From: Sphingobacterium populi
GTDB taxonomy: Bacteria; Bacteroidota; Bacteroidia; Sphingobacteriales; Sphingobacteriaceae
Reading direction: 5' to 3'
NCBI RefSeq assembly: GCF_001586775.1
Contig: NZ_LQXS01000001.1
Location: 806,001 to 870,000, forward strand
DNA length: 64,000 bases
Both the position numbers and the translations under genes were made by a program. A model generated the notes under the pieces. It worked only from the letters and a program-made list of their open reading frames with translations, made no database searches and was not told the origin of the DNA. Below are positions 27,782 to 39,084 of the stretch, one piece after another; the first letter of the stretch is position 1; each line of letters begins with the position of its first letter.

Positions 27782-30076
27782 ATGTACAATATGAACAGAA
27801 GTAAATTTGGATTAATAATATGTGCTTTAGCGCTACCCTTCCTAGCGCAGGCACAGCAAAACGATCGCAAAATGAACCAATTCTTAGACGATTTGATGTC
27901 TAAGATGACGTTGCAGGAGAAGATTGGCCAACTCAATTTGGTTACTGCCGGAGAGGCAGTAACCGGCTCGGTGGTATCTACAGGAGTGGAACAAAAAATT
28001 GCTGAAGGAAAAATTGGCGGTATATTCAGCCTGAGCACACCAGAGAAAACCCGTCGTGCACAGGAAATTGCGATGAAGCAATCGCGTTTGAAAATTCCGA
28101 TTATTTTCGGCATGGATGTGATCCACGGTTATCGTACTGCCTTCCCTATCCCTTTAGGTTTAGCGGCTTCTTGGGATTTGGATTTGATACAGCAAACGGC
28201 ACGTATAGCTGCGAAGGAAGCTACAGCAGATGGTATCCACTGGGCATTCTCGCCGATGGTAGACATTAGTCGTGATGCGCGTTGGGGACGTATTTCCGAA
28301 GGAAGTGGTGAAGATCCCTATTTAGGAAGTTTGATTGCGGCAGCGATGGTACGCGGACTACAATCGGATGATCTGCGTGCGAAAGATGCGATGCTTGCCT
28401 GTGTGAAGCATTTTGCTTTGTACGGTGCGGCAGAAAGTGGTCGCGATTACAACACAACGGATATGAGTTTGCATCGCATGTATAACGAATATTTCCCACC
28501 GTACAAAGCAGCAGTGGATGCTGGCGTAGGATCCGTAATGGTTTCTTTTAATGACATCAATGGCGTCCCAGCCAGTGCAAATAAATGGCTGTTGACAGAT
28601 GTATTGCGCCAGGATTGGGGTTTTAAAGGATTGGTAGTATCCGATTATACCGGAGTCAATGAATTGGTAGAACATGGATTGGGTGATTTGCAAGAAGTAT
28701 CAAAGCTGTCGTTGAATGCTGGCATGGATATGGACATGGTCGGCGAAGGATTTTTAACGACGCTGGAGAAATCCGTGCAAGAAGGCAAAGTAAAGCAAGA
28801 ACGTATTGATGCAGCTTGTCGTGCCGTTTTGGAAGCAAAATATCGCCTCGGATTGTTTGACGATCCTTACAAAAATACCGATTCAAAACGCGCGAAGACG
28901 GACATATATACCCCAGCACATTTGCAAAAAGCGCGTGAAGCAGCCACGAAATCCTTTGTCTTACTGAAAAATGAAAACCAACTCTTGCCTTTGAAAAAGC
29001 AAGGTAAAGTAGCGGTCATTGGTCCACTGGCCAACACGGGTAGCAATATGCCGGGAACTTGGAGCGTAAGTGCTGACCACGCCAATACGCCTTCTTTAGT
29101 AGAAGGAATGCGTGCTGCATTGGGCAATAAAGTAGAAATCATTACTCATCTGGGTTCTAATCTACTCGAAGATGCGGCTTATCAGGAGCGCGCAACCATG
29201 TTTGGCCGAACGATCCCTCGCGATGAGCGTGATGAAGAAGCAATCTTGGCAGAAGCAATAGCGGCCACGAGCGATGTAGATGTTATTGTTGCTGCCTTAG
29301 GCGAAGCCTCAGAAATGTCTGGTGAAAGTTCCAGTCGCGTTGATATTGGTATTCCTGCAATTCAACAGCGCTTATTGAAAAAATTATTGGCTACCGGCAA
29401 ACCGGTGGTGTTAGTACTATTCGCCGGTCGCCCAATGACGATTGTTGGCGAGAGCGAATCCGTACCGGCGATCTTAAACGTTTGGTTTGGTGGATCGGAA
29501 ACCGGCAAAGCAGTAGCGGATGTCTTATTTGGCGATGTGAACCCTTCGGGTAAGCTGCCGGCTAGTTTTCCAAAGCACGTCGGCCAGCTACCTTTGTATT
29601 ATGCACACAAAAATACAGGACGTCCGCTGGCAAAGGGTCAGTGGTTTGAAAAGTTCCGTTCGAATTATATTGACGTTGACAACGAACCTTTGTATCCTTT
29701 TGGATTTGGCTTGAGTTATACCCAATTTGATTACGGCCAGCCGCAACTTTCTGCTACCAGCATGACGGCAGACGGTAAGATTGAGGTGCAGATAGATGTT
29801 ACCAACTCCGGTAATTGGGACGGCGAAGAAGTCGTACAATTGTACATTCGTGATCTAGTCGGTTCGGTCACACGACCGGTGAAGGAATTGAAAAAATTTG
29901 AAAAGGTACTCATCAAGAAGGGAGAAACGAAGAAAATTTCCTTCACCCTGCAAGAGGAAGATCTTAAATTCTTTAATCAGGAATTGCATTGGGTTGCAGA
30001 GCCTGGAGAATTTGAAGTGTTTGTGGGTACCAACTCACGCGATACACAAGTCGCCAAATTCACATTAAACCAGTAA
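27782..30076 (+). CDS. GH3-family beta-glucosidase (BglX-like)
   Basis: 764 residues. A signal peptide (SKFGLIICALALPFLAQAQQ) indicates export, probably to the periplasm. The N-terminal TIM-barrel domain includes IPIIFGMDVIHGYRT and the nucleophile motif GLVVSDYTG (Asp about 288). The alpha/beta sandwich domain includes ALGEASEMSGESSSR, and a C-terminal fibronectin-III-like domain (about 660-764) ends the protein. GH3 enzymes release glucose from the non-reducing ends of beta-glucosides; linkage preference is not readable, but pairing with GH144 suggests sophoro-oligosaccharides. A second start, MNRSKFG, lies 9 bp downstream and is equally plausible. It starts 6 bp after the GH144 stop. Confidence 0.94.
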   Translation: MYNMNRSKFGLIICALALPFLAQAQQNDRKMNQFLDDLMSKMTLQEKIGQLNLVTAGEAVTGSVVSTGVEQKIAEGKIGGIFSLSTPEKTRRAQEIAMKQSRLKIPIIFGMDVIHGYRTAFPIPLGLAASWDLDLIQQTARIAAKEATADGIHWAFSPMVDISRDARWGRISEGSGEDPYLGSLIAAAMVRGLQSDDLRAKDAMLACVKHFALYGAAESGRDYNTTDMSLHRMYNEYFPPYKAAVDAGVGSVMVSFNDINGVPASANKWLLTDVLRQDWGFKGLVVSDYTGVNELVEHGLGDLQEVSKLSLNAGMDMDMVGEGFLTTLEKSVQEGKVKQERIDAACRAVLEAKYRLGLFDDPYKNTDSKRAKTDIYTPAHLQKAREAATKSFVLLKNENQLLPLKKQGKVAVIGPLANTGSNMPGTWSVSADHANTPSLVEGMRAALGNKVEIITHLGSNLLEDAAYQERATMFGRTIPRDERDEEAILAEAIAATSDVDVIVAALGEASEMSGESSSRVDIGIPAIQQRLLKKLLATGKPVVLVLFAGRPMTIVGESESVPAILNVWFGGSETGKAVADVLFGDVNPSGKLPASFPKHVGQLPLYYAHKNTGRPLAKGQWFEKFRSNYIDVDNEPLYPFGFGLSYTQFDYGQPQLSATSMTADGKIEVQIDVTNSGNWDGEEVVQLYIRDLVGSVTRPVKELKKFEKVLIKKGETKKISFTLQEEDLKFFNQELHWVAEPGEFEVFVGTNSRDTQVAKFTLNQ

Positions 30077-30102
30077 AATCACATCAACTTAATAAAAACG
30101 AG

Positions 30103-30127
30103 CGCGGCCGATCAACTGATCGGCGCG
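30103..30127. terminator. hairpin between convergent GH3 and galK genes
   Basis: CGCGGCCGATC pairs with GATCGG-CGCG around a four-base loop, with one bulge. The T-tract is poor, so termination is plausible but not certain. Confidence 0.45.
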
Positions 30128-30151
30128 ATTATTTCGTATGAAGGCTTCGGG

Positions 30152-31309
30152 TTAACCTAACAAAGTTGATCCGCCGGAAGCTGCCACAAAGATCGGCTCT
30201 AGCTCCAAGCCGAAAGCTTCTTTGTACGCTGGTGCTACTTGCTTAGCAATACGCTCCGCGTGTCCTTTCTGCACAATATTGATCGTACAACCGCCAAAAC
30301 CACCACCCATCATCCTCGCTCCTACCGCTTCGGGTTGGTTTCTCATATATTCCACTAAAAAATCGAGCTCGGCACAGCTCACCTCATAATCTTTACTAAT
30401 CGCATCATGTGCTACGAACATTTGGCGGCCCATCTCCTCGATATCGCCCGATTTCAATGCTTCACAAGCAAGCTCTACGCGCATATTTTCTTCTACCACA
30501 TATTTACATTTGGTAAATACTTCCTCGTCTTTCGGTTTTACCACCGCTTCCAGCATTTCCAATGTCGCATCGCGCAAGCTAAGCACTTCGGGATATACTT
30601 CTTGCAACCAAGCCACGCCTTGTTCGCAGGAATTTCTTCGATCATTGTAAGCAGACGATGCTAAAGAATGCTTGACATTGGTATTGAAAAGTACCAACTC
30701 ATAGTCTCCCAAAAGCAAAGGTACATGTTCATATTCGAGCGAACGGCAATCCAACTTGATTACAAAATCTTCTTTGCTTAATACCGAAGCAAATTGATCC
30801 ATAATACCGCATTTCACTCCAGCAAAGGTGTGCTCGGCCATTTGACCGATTTTCGCTATTTCTTGTCGGCTTAGGCCAAAATGAAAAAGCTCATTCAAGG
30901 CAAATCCGGTCGCGCACTCTACCGCGGCCGAAGACGACAAACCCGCACCTAAAGGCACATCACCATCCACATACAGGTTAAATCCTTTGACAACTAAATT
31001 TAATTTACGCAATTGATCGACCACGCCTAAGATATAATTTGGCCAGCCTTTATCGGACGGGCTAACTGTATCTACAGTAGATTCGAAATACTCTGAAAAA
31101 TCTTCGGCGTATAACACAATCTTATCGTCATCACGTGCCGCTACTGCCACATAAATTGCTTTGTCGATCGCAGTAGGCAATACAAACCCTTCATTATAAT
31201 CGGTATGCTCGCCAATCAGGTTAATCCGTCCCGGTGATTTGGCCATCAAATCTGGCTCACCGCCAAACTGCGCTTGATATCTTTCCTTTAATGTATTGCT
31301 CTTACCCAT
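30152..31309 (-). CDS. galK: galactokinase
   Basis: 385 residues, GHMP kinase that phosphorylates galactose at C1 (Leloir pathway). The N-terminal signature PGRINLIGEHTDYNEGFVLP, the ATP-binding GHMP motif PLGAGLSSSAAVE and the C-terminal GARMMGGGFGGCTIN are all present. It overlaps the end of galT by 8 bp, showing a galT-galK operon. galE and a mutarotase are not in the window. Its neighbour on the other side is the convergent glucan locus, which is not expected to release galactose, so the proximity may be coincidental. Confidence 0.97.
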   Translation of the reverse strand: MGKSNTLKERYQAQFGGEPDLMAKSPGRINLIGEHTDYNEGFVLPTAIDKAIYVAVAARDDDKIVLYAEDFSEYFESTVDTVSPSDKGWPNYILGVVDQLRKLNLVVKGFNLYVDGDVPLGAGLSSSAAVECATGFALNELFHFGLSRQEIAKIGQMAEHTFAGVKCGIMDQFASVLSKEDFVIKLDCRSLEYEHVPLLLGDYELVLFNTNVKHSLASSAYNDRRNSCEQGVAWLQEVYPEVLSLRDATLEMLEAVVKPKDEEVFTKCKYVVEENMRVELACEALKSGDIEEMGRQMFVAHDAISKDYEVSCAELDFLVEYMRNQPEAVGARMMGGGFGGCTINIVQKGHAERIAKQVAPAYKEAFGLELEPIFVAASGGSTLLG

Positions 31310-32351
31310 CTTTACGCGTTTTATAATGTATGTTAGCTTGTTTTTTTAATTGATCGGCTGCAAATTCGGGCGTGATATCACGCTGCGGATTCGCCATCAT
31401 CTCGTAGCCAACCATGAATTTCTTGACCGTAGCTGAGCGCAGTAATGGAGGATAAAAATGCATGTGCCAGTGCCAATGCGATTGATCGCCGTCGTTAACC
31501 GGTGCCTGATGCATGCCGGCCGAATATGGAAAAGAAGTGCTAAAGAGGTTGTCGTACCGAATCGTCAACTCTTGCAACGTCTTAGCTAAATCTGCTTTCT
31601 CCTCGGTGGTGAATTGCGAAATATCGCTGACATGCCGCTTACTTACGATCATCGTTTCGAATGGCCAGGCTGCCCAAAAGGGTACAACCGCTACGAAATG
31701 TAAATTATCAATAATGATCCGCTCTTTTTTCTGCAATTCTAGATCGATGTAGTCTGATAGCAGTGATTTTCTATGCTTGGCGTAATAGTCTTGTTGCCGC
31801 GCATCTTCTTTCTGCACCTCGACCGGTACATTGCCTTGCGCCCAGATTTGTCCATGCGGATGGGGATTGCTACAGCCCATGATCGCACCTTTATTCTCAA
31901 AAATCTGAATGTACTTGATCCAATCTTTTTTGGCTAGATCCTCAAATTCTTGTTGCCACAAATCGACCACCGCTTCAATTGCTTTTTGATCCATTTCCGG
32001 CAATGTTAGATCATGGCGTGGGCTAAATGCGATGACTTTACAAATACCGCGCTCGCTCTCGGCCTGCAATAAACCAGAATCATTGTACTGACCCGCTGGC
32101 GTATCTTGCAGCAAGGCTGAAAAATCGTTAACAAATACAAAACTATCTCCGTAATCGGGGTTTACTGTACCATCTGCCCTTTTGTTACTAGGACAGAGAT
32201 AGCAGTTTGGATCATAAGCTGGGCGCTGCTCTACTACAAGATCTTCGACTTGTCCTTGCCACGGGCGCTTGCTCCGATGTGGAGATACCAACACCTTTTC
32301 ACCCGTCAGAATATTAAGTCGGGTATGGGGATGGTCTGAAAAATTTAGCAT
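31302..32351 (-). CDS. galT: galactose-1-phosphate uridylyltransferase
   Basis: 349 residues. It transfers UMP between UDP-glucose and galactose-1-phosphate through a uridylylated histidine. The active-site motif NPHPHGQIWA is present, as are the zinc-site cysteines in PNCYLCPSNKR and the second histidine block HWHMHFYPP. The end overlaps galK by 8 bp. The region upstream carries a strong hairpin that belongs to dapA transcription on the same strand, so galT needs its own promoter in the 60 bp after it; no exact TAnnTTTG is visible there. Confidence 0.97.
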   Translation of the reverse strand: MLNFSDHPHTRLNILTGEKVLVSPHRSKRPWQGQVEDLVVEQRPAYDPNCYLCPSNKRADGTVNPDYGDSFVFVNDFSALLQDTPAGQYNDSGLLQAESERGICKVIAFSPRHDLTLPEMDQKAIEAVVDLWQQEFEDLAKKDWIKYIQIFENKGAIMGCSNPHPHGQIWAQGNVPVEVQKEDARQQDYYAKHRKSLLSDYIDLELQKKERIIIDNLHFVAVVPFWAAWPFETMIVSKRHVSDISQFTTEEKADLAKTLQELTIRYDNLFSTSFPYSAGMHQAPVNDGDQSHWHWHMHFYPPLLRSATVKKFMVGYEMMANPQRDITPEFAADQLKKQANIHYKTRKDG

Positions 32352-32412
32352 AGATATATTTGGTTAGTAGAATATTAAATGTAATTGCTGCTCGAAAGGT
32401 AATAAAAAAAAT

Positions 32413-32437
32413 TAAAAGTGTTAAATTAACACTTTTA
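32413..32437 (-). terminator. second terminator downstream of dapA (25-base palindrome)
   Basis: Perfect 12-base arms, TAAAAGTGTTAA (32413-32424) and TTAACACTTTTA (32426-32437), around one base. Read on the minus strand it is followed by AATTTTTTTTATT, a good T-tract. It lies about 60-85 bp before galT, so an operator role is a less likely alternative. Confidence 0.65.
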
Positions 32438-32446
32438 ATTTTACAC

Positions 32447-32489
32447 AAAACAAATGCCTACCATTAGATTAGTGATAGGCATTTGTTTT
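32447..32489 (-). terminator. first terminator downstream of dapA
   Basis: A 14-bp perfect stem, AAAACAAATGCCTA (32447-32460) and its complement (32476-32489), starts one base after the dapA stop on the minus strand. With the palindrome just beyond it, this makes a tandem terminator. Confidence 0.8.
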
Positions 32490-32490
32490 A

Positions 32491-33369
32491 CTATGCTAAG
32501 GTAGTCATCGTGCGTTTGATCGCTTCTTTAGTCTCGGCTCGTGCCGGTACCAATGGCAAACGAACATAGTCCGTACCGATGTTCATCTCCTGCAATATAT
32601 ATTTCACGCCGCAGGGATTAGCATCCACAAAGCACAGATCCGTAATATCTAATAAGCTATTATGAGTAGCTCGCACATGATCATAATTACCCGCTGCACA
32701 AGCATGTACAATGTCTGCTACTTGCTTTGGATAAGCGTTTGCAACGACGGATATTAACCCGACTGCACCCAATGCCATCATCGGAAGGGTAATCGGGTCA
32801 TCGCCAGAGATGAGTAAGAAATCGTTAGGTTTGTCGCGCATAATTTCGCTGAATTGTGCGAAACTACCAGATGCTTCTTTCGTGGCCACAATATTGTCAA
32901 AATCCTTTGCCAATCGTACAGTGGTGGCTGGCGAAATGCTACTGCCTGTTCTAGACGGTACATTGTATAGAATAATGGGCAACTTACTTGCTTCGGCAAT
33001 CGCTTTATAATGTTGGTAAATACCTTCTTGCGTGGGTTTACTATAGTAAGGAGAAACGGAAAGAATAGCACAATAACCCGAAACCTCAAAGCTAGCAATA
33101 GCTGCTGCTACTTCGGCAGTATTATTACCTCCGATACCAGCTACTAAAGCCACACGTCCGGCAACCTGCTTGGCTGTAAATTCCCAAACGGCGTATTTCT
33201 CTTCTTTGCTTAATGTTGCCACTTCTCCTGTGGTACCCAAAGAAACCAGATAATCCATTCCGCCCGCTATCTGATGTTCGATCAACTTTGCTAATGATTC
33301 AAAGTCAATCGATCCGTCGTTGTGAAATGGTGTCACTAATGCGACTCCCGCTCCATGTAATTCTCTCAT
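32491..33369 (-). CDS. dapA: 4-hydroxy-tetrahydrodipicolinate synthase
   Basis: 292 residues, TIM-barrel class I aldolase that condenses pyruvate with aspartate semialdehyde, the first committed step to diaminopimelate and lysine. The motif GTTGE holds Thr46-Thr47, YNVPSRTG holds Tyr135, and the Schiff-base lysine is Lys164 in VATKEASG; all match the family. It starts 18 bp after ligA on the same strand and is followed by two hairpin terminators, so it is the last gene of the acyltransferase - glycosyltransferase - ligA - dapA unit. Confidence 0.97.
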   Translation of the reverse strand: MRELHGAGVALVTPFHNDGSIDFESLAKLIEHQIAGGMDYLVSLGTTGEVATLSKEEKYAVWEFTAKQVAGRVALVAGIGGNNTAEVAAAIASFEVSGYCAILSVSPYYSKPTQEGIYQHYKAIAEASKLPIILYNVPSRTGSSISPATTVRLAKDFDNIVATKEASGSFAQFSEIMRDKPNDFLLISGDDPITLPMMALGAVGLISVVANAYPKQVADIVHACAAGNYDHVRATHNSLLDITDLCFVDANPCGVKYILQEMNIGTDYVRLPLVPARAETKEAIKRTMTTLA

Positions 33370-33387
33370 TATCTGTATATACTGTTA

Positions 33388-35405
<2,018 letters not shown>

Positions 35406-35436
35406 AGACGACGAAATTACGAAATAAATAGGAATT

Positions 35437-36474
35437 CTACCGAACGAAGTCGTTGCTGGGTAAACCCGAAAATTTCTTTATTCCTTTAACAAAAAATGCA
35501 AAAATCAGGAGCTTATTATACCGTCCTTGTGGCAAAAATGGGCCGGTAATATTTTTGCGCTTGGAGGCAGTTCGAAAGAAATACCAAAAGAATTCTTGGT
35601 GTGCGCGGCTTACTGCCCACGCATCTCCCCACTTACCTTTGGCCAAAAACTGTAACAAGGCCAATAAATCTAACCACAACCGGATAAAGATGACATAGCA
35701 GGCGGATAAAAATGGTAAGTTTTTCTGCAACATCATCAAATTATTACGAAAGTTCAGAAAAGTTTTTCTGGGATTACTCGCGTTTAGCGTACCGCCTCCG
35801 ACGTGGTACACCACAGCGCTTGGACATACCGCAATCCGATATCCCATTCTTTTCAATCGCCAACATAGATCGATCTCTTCCATATGTGCAAAGAAATCGG
35901 CATCGAATCCACCCGCAGATCGCCAAGCTTTTGATTTGATAAATAATGCTGCACCAGTAGCCCAAAAGATATCGATCTGATCATCATACTGCCCGCTGTC
36001 TTCTTCAGTGTGCGACAAGATTCGCCCACGACAAAAGGGATAGCCATAAGCATCAATAAATCCGCCAGAAGCACCAGCATGTTCGAATTTTGTACGATCA
36101 TGTACAGCGCGAATTTTTGGCTGTGCAGCTGCCATATCTGGATTGCTTTCGAGCAAAGCGATGATCGGTTCAATCCAGTTGTCGGTCACTTCGACATCCG
36201 AATTGAGCAGCACAAAATAATCGGCTTCTACTTGCTCCAGCACGGCATTATAACCGCCTGCAAAACCTTTGTTGGTGTCATTTTGTACGATCTCAATCGT
36301 TGGATAATTATCGGCTACAAAAGACACCGAATCATCTGAAGACGCATTATCACCCAATACAAAACTAAGATTTGGGTAAGTGCTATTAAATACCGACGGT
36401 AGAAATTTCTCTAGAAAATATCTACCATTCCAATTTAGTATTACGACAGCAACTTTAGGATAATTCGTTGTCAT
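35437..36474 (-). CDS. family 2 glycosyltransferase (rhamnosyltransferase-like)
   Basis: 345 residues. GT-A fold: VAVVILNWNGRYFLEKFLPSV at the N-terminus, the nucleotide-sugar region GDNASSDDS, a DxD-type motif in LLNSDVEV, and acceptor-region motif EEIDLCWRLKRMGYRI. The C-terminal region after about 240 has one or two hydrophobic stretches (LWLDLLALLQFLA), suggesting membrane association. It is probably involved in cell-surface polysaccharide or lipopolysaccharide assembly; donor and acceptor are unknown. It directly abuts the lipid A-type acyltransferase gene, supporting an envelope role. Confidence 0.88.
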   Translation of the reverse strand: MTTNYPKVAVVILNWNGRYFLEKFLPSVFNSTYPNLSFVLGDNASSDDSVSFVADNYPTIEIVQNDTNKGFAGGYNAVLEQVEADYFVLLNSDVEVTDNWIEPIIALLESNPDMAAAQPKIRAVHDRTKFEHAGASGGFIDAYGYPFCRGRILSHTEEDSGQYDDQIDIFWATGAALFIKSKAWRSAGGFDADFFAHMEEIDLCWRLKRMGYRIAVCPSAVVYHVGGGTLNASNPRKTFLNFRNNLMMLQKNLPFLSACYVIFIRLWLDLLALLQFLAKGKWGDAWAVSRAHQEFFWYFFRTASKRKNITGPFLPQGRYNKLLIFAFFVKGIKKFSGLPSNDFVR

Positions 36475-37341
36475 TTATTGTCTCCGTTTTCTTTTCCACC
36501 GACGGTGTGACCATAACCAATACGCGGGTTCATCGCGTATAATTTGCTCAGTAAACGCGGTGTGTTGATGAATAATCTCCCTATCAGTACATTCTTTTGG
36601 ATGCTTTACCAAAGTAGTGAATTTACACGAATAATGCCCTCGTTTCTCTTTTCTACGTATTTCGCAAAATACTACAGCTACATCCATTGCTTTGGCGATG
36701 CGCTCAGTGCCCGTAAATACAAGTGTATCTTGCCCCAAAAAATCCATATAATAATCAGAATCTTGATAGCCAGGTGTCTGATCTGCGACAAACATCGATA
36801 TATGTGGTTTATTTTTTAGTTTTACCAAATGTCGTAAGATTTGTTTTGTAGGCACTAACGTAGCACCAAAACGACTCCGGATGGCATTCAACACGGCGCC
36901 AAAGGATTTATCGGATAGCGGTTTGTATATTACTAAACGCGGAAATTCGGTCATGAGGGATAGGCGATGAATTCCCAGTTCCCAATTTGCGTAGTGCGCG
37001 GTAACGCCCATAACTCCGCGCCCCTGTTCAAAATGCTGGTATACTTCTTCTGGATTGAGCAATTCTACTCGCTCAAGTACTTGTTTACGCGAAATGCTCC
37101 TGCCCTTCACTGTTTCGACGATAATATCGGGCAAATGCCGAAAAAAACGACGAGCAATCTGGTGAATTTCAATCTCCGTTTTTTCAGGAAATGAATTGCG
37201 CAGATTTTCCAACACAACTTTCTTGCGGTAGCCAAACACGTAATAGATCAGTACAAACAGTAGATCAGAAATGCGGTAAAGCACCCAAAATGGAAGCAAG
37301 GAAATAGCGTATAGTATGTACGTCAGTAATCTTTCTTTCAT
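36475..37341 (-). CDS. lysophospholipid/lipid A acyltransferase (LpxL/HtrB-like)
   Basis: 288 residues. One N-terminal membrane anchor (about 8-36, with LLPFWVLYRISDLLFVLIYYV), then the acyltransferase motif HYANWE (His116 to Glu121, the HX4E charge relay). Further blocks GVMGVTAHYANWELG and FVADQTPG fit the LpxL/LpxM family, which adds secondary acyl chains to lipid A from acyl-ACP at the inner membrane. The basic tail RRWKRKRRQ is usual for the family. It is the first gene of a leftward unit; a GATATTTG sequence upstream is close to a minus-7 box. Confidence 0.9.
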   Translation of the reverse strand: MKERLLTYILYAISLLPFWVLYRISDLLFVLIYYVFGYRKKVVLENLRNSFPEKTEIEIHQIARRFFRHLPDIIVETVKGRSISRKQVLERVELLNPEEVYQHFEQGRGVMGVTAHYANWELGIHRLSLMTEFPRLVIYKPLSDKSFGAVLNAIRSRFGATLVPTKQILRHLVKLKNKPHISMFVADQTPGYQDSDYYMDFLGQDTLVFTGTERIAKAMDVAVVFCEIRRKEKRGHYSCKFTTLVKHPKECTDREIIHQHTAFTEQIIRDEPAYWLWSHRRWKRKRRQ

Positions 37342-37383
37342 TAAGACATTGCTAGATAAGCTGCAAATATCCTTAAATAAACT

Positions 37384-37391
37384 TACTTTTG
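37384..37391 (+). promoter_or_regulatory. minus-7 element (TACTTTTG) upstream of the WbqC gene
   Basis: Exact TAnnTTTG match 29 bp before the ATG at 37421, in the divergent gap with the acyltransferase gene. Confidence 0.5.
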
Positions 37392-37420
37392 TCCCATCTT
37401 GACACTGGATATTTATTGCG

Positions 37421-38032
37421 ATGACAGAACAATTACTATTGCCCGCCTTTTACCTGCCGAATGTATCTTATTTTCAGGCCATTTATCAGCACAAGGGCAG
37501 CATTTGTATCGAGCAACACGAGCATTTCCCAAAACAGACCTACCGCACCCGTACTCAAATCGGTACGGCGAATGGAAAATTGGATCTGATCATCCCCATC
37601 GTACATGGTAAGAAAGATCATGTTGCTGTCAAAGATATTCGGATTAATTACGACCATCCATGGCAACGGCTGCACTGGCTCAGTATACAAACTGCTTACC
37701 GTAGTTCTGCCTACTTCGAATATTACGAGGATGACTTTTTGCCATTTTATAAGAAGGAATTTACGTATTTGTTGGATTTTCATCTGGAGCAACTGGAGCT
37801 GTTGCTTCGTTTACTAAAAATCAAACGTGATATTTCCATGTCCGAAAGCTATGTAAAACATATTGAGTCAGAAATAGATTGGCGTACGGAAGCGACACCT
37901 AGAAAAAAGGATATTTTGCCCGTTGCTAATCCTTATTATCAAGTGTTCGAAGAGAAGACAGGTTTTGTACCTCACCTAAGCATCATTGATTTGCTTTTCA
38001 ATCAAGGGCCACAATCTAGATCATTTTTGTAG
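37421..38032 (+). CDS. WbqC family protein
   Basis: 203 residues. The start LLPAFYLPNVSYFQAIYQHKG and the following RTRTQIGTANGKLDLIIPI match the WbqC-like family, found near polysaccharide or glycoprotein genes. Its mechanism is not established; some members were proposed to act in glycan modification. The region YEDDFLPFYKKEFTYLLDF is typical of the middle of the family. It sits opposite a lipid A-type acyltransferase and glycosyltransferase, a coherent envelope neighbourhood. Confidence 0.82.
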   Translation: MTEQLLLPAFYLPNVSYFQAIYQHKGSICIEQHEHFPKQTYRTRTQIGTANGKLDLIIPIVHGKKDHVAVKDIRINYDHPWQRLHWLSIQTAYRSSAYFEYYEDDFLPFYKKEFTYLLDFHLEQLELLLRLLKIKRDISMSESYVKHIESEIDWRTEATPRKKDILPVANPYYQVFEEKTGFVPHLSIIDLLFNQGPQSRSFL

Positions 38033-38165
38033 ATACGCGATCAAGTATCGCAAGCTGGTAATCGTTACAGGGTCAGACTTTAGACTACAGCTAATTTTAA
38101 AATTATCTATTTAACTAAAACTTTAATCTGCTATTGAATGTTATCTGCTATGAAAGCAGATTTTC

Positions 38166-38852
38166 ATGAAAAGATTTATTATACTACTATTCGCTGTATT
38201 ATCAACAATGCAGCTTAATGCGCAGGAGAACGCTGATACTACTACTATGTACTATACAGGACCTGATACTTTGCATTATAATAAGATTTATTATTTTGGC
38301 GGGACTGGTCTAGCATTTCCGATAGGCAAGTCGAGAGAAGCGCTGTCTTCTCAAGCATTTTCTCGCAGTATTGGATTAGATATTGCGCTGCGCAATCCCA
38401 AGTACTTTCTAATACCTACGCTATTTACCCTCGGTTTCAATTATAATCAATTAGAGACAGATGAGAATTATAATCGTACGTTGGAAAACGGGCAAGCGAC
38501 AATTTATGCACTCAGTCTCGCTGGCGGTATTCGCAAGCAGGTAAATCGGTTGAATTCGTACGCGTATGCAGGGCCCGCCTTTGCGATGGATGTAGAATCA
38601 CGCATCAGTGATCTGGGAAATACTCGCTCGCGCATGGAAAAGTTGTACAGCTTTTCGCCAGCATTTAAATTAGGATTTGGATCTGACTACAAGTTTCGAG
38701 GATTCTATTTAGGGCTTGAGCTGGATTATATGCATCATTTCAGAAATATTCAAGGAAATCCGGTTAATGTTTTGACGGTAATGGTTGGTCTTAAATCTGA
38801 CATCACAAGTTTCAGTGATCGCATGGTGCAAGTCATCAAACCTAAGGATTAA
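38166..38852 (+). CDS. small outer-membrane beta-barrel protein
   Basis: 228 residues. Signal peptide about 1-20 (RFIILLFAVLSTMQLNAQE). The mature part has regular amphipathic strands with aromatic ends (YYFGGTGLAFPIG, FLIPTLFTLGFNYNQLE, YSFSPAFKLGFGSDYKF, GFYLGLELDYMHHF), the pattern of an 8- to 10-strand barrel of the porin-like PorT/OmpW type. No enzyme motif is seen and the function is unknown. No clear terminator follows. Confidence 0.78.
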   Translation: MKRFIILLFAVLSTMQLNAQENADTTTMYYTGPDTLHYNKIYYFGGTGLAFPIGKSREALSSQAFSRSIGLDIALRNPKYFLIPTLFTLGFNYNQLETDENYNRTLENGQATIYALSLAGGIRKQVNRLNSYAYAGPAFAMDVESRISDLGNTRSRMEKLYSFSPAFKLGFGSDYKFRGFYLGLELDYMHHFRNIQGNPVNVLTVMVGLKSDITSFSDRMVQVIKPKD

Positions 38853-38954
38853 TATCACATATTAACAAGTAAATCGCTTAACAATAAAATAACACAACCC
38901 ACCTAATTACTAAACATAGAATAGCTATATTTAAATAAATTAAAATTGATTATC

Positions 38955-39047
38955 ATGATTAAAGACGAAGAGCTAGAATTTCAAGAAGCAGTTCAACCCA
39001 TGGAGTGGTTGTACGATGGAGATGATTTGAATCCGCTGGAGGATTAG
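38955..39047 (+). CDS. putative 30-residue acidic microprotein
   Basis: ATG at 38955 to TAG at 39045. The peptide contains 11 Asp/Glu and one Lys in 30 residues and includes the hydrophobic centre PMEWLYDG. An AT-rich leader is followed by this frame and, 37 bp after the stop, by a strong hairpin with a T8 tract, so a separate short transcript is likely. I do not recognise the family. It could be a true small protein, or the region could encode a small RNA. Confidence 0.5.
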   Translation: MIKDEELEFQEAVQPMEWLYDGDDLNPLED

Positions 39048-39084
39048 TATTTTAAACTTCCTCCAGTAATAACAAATCTGTATG

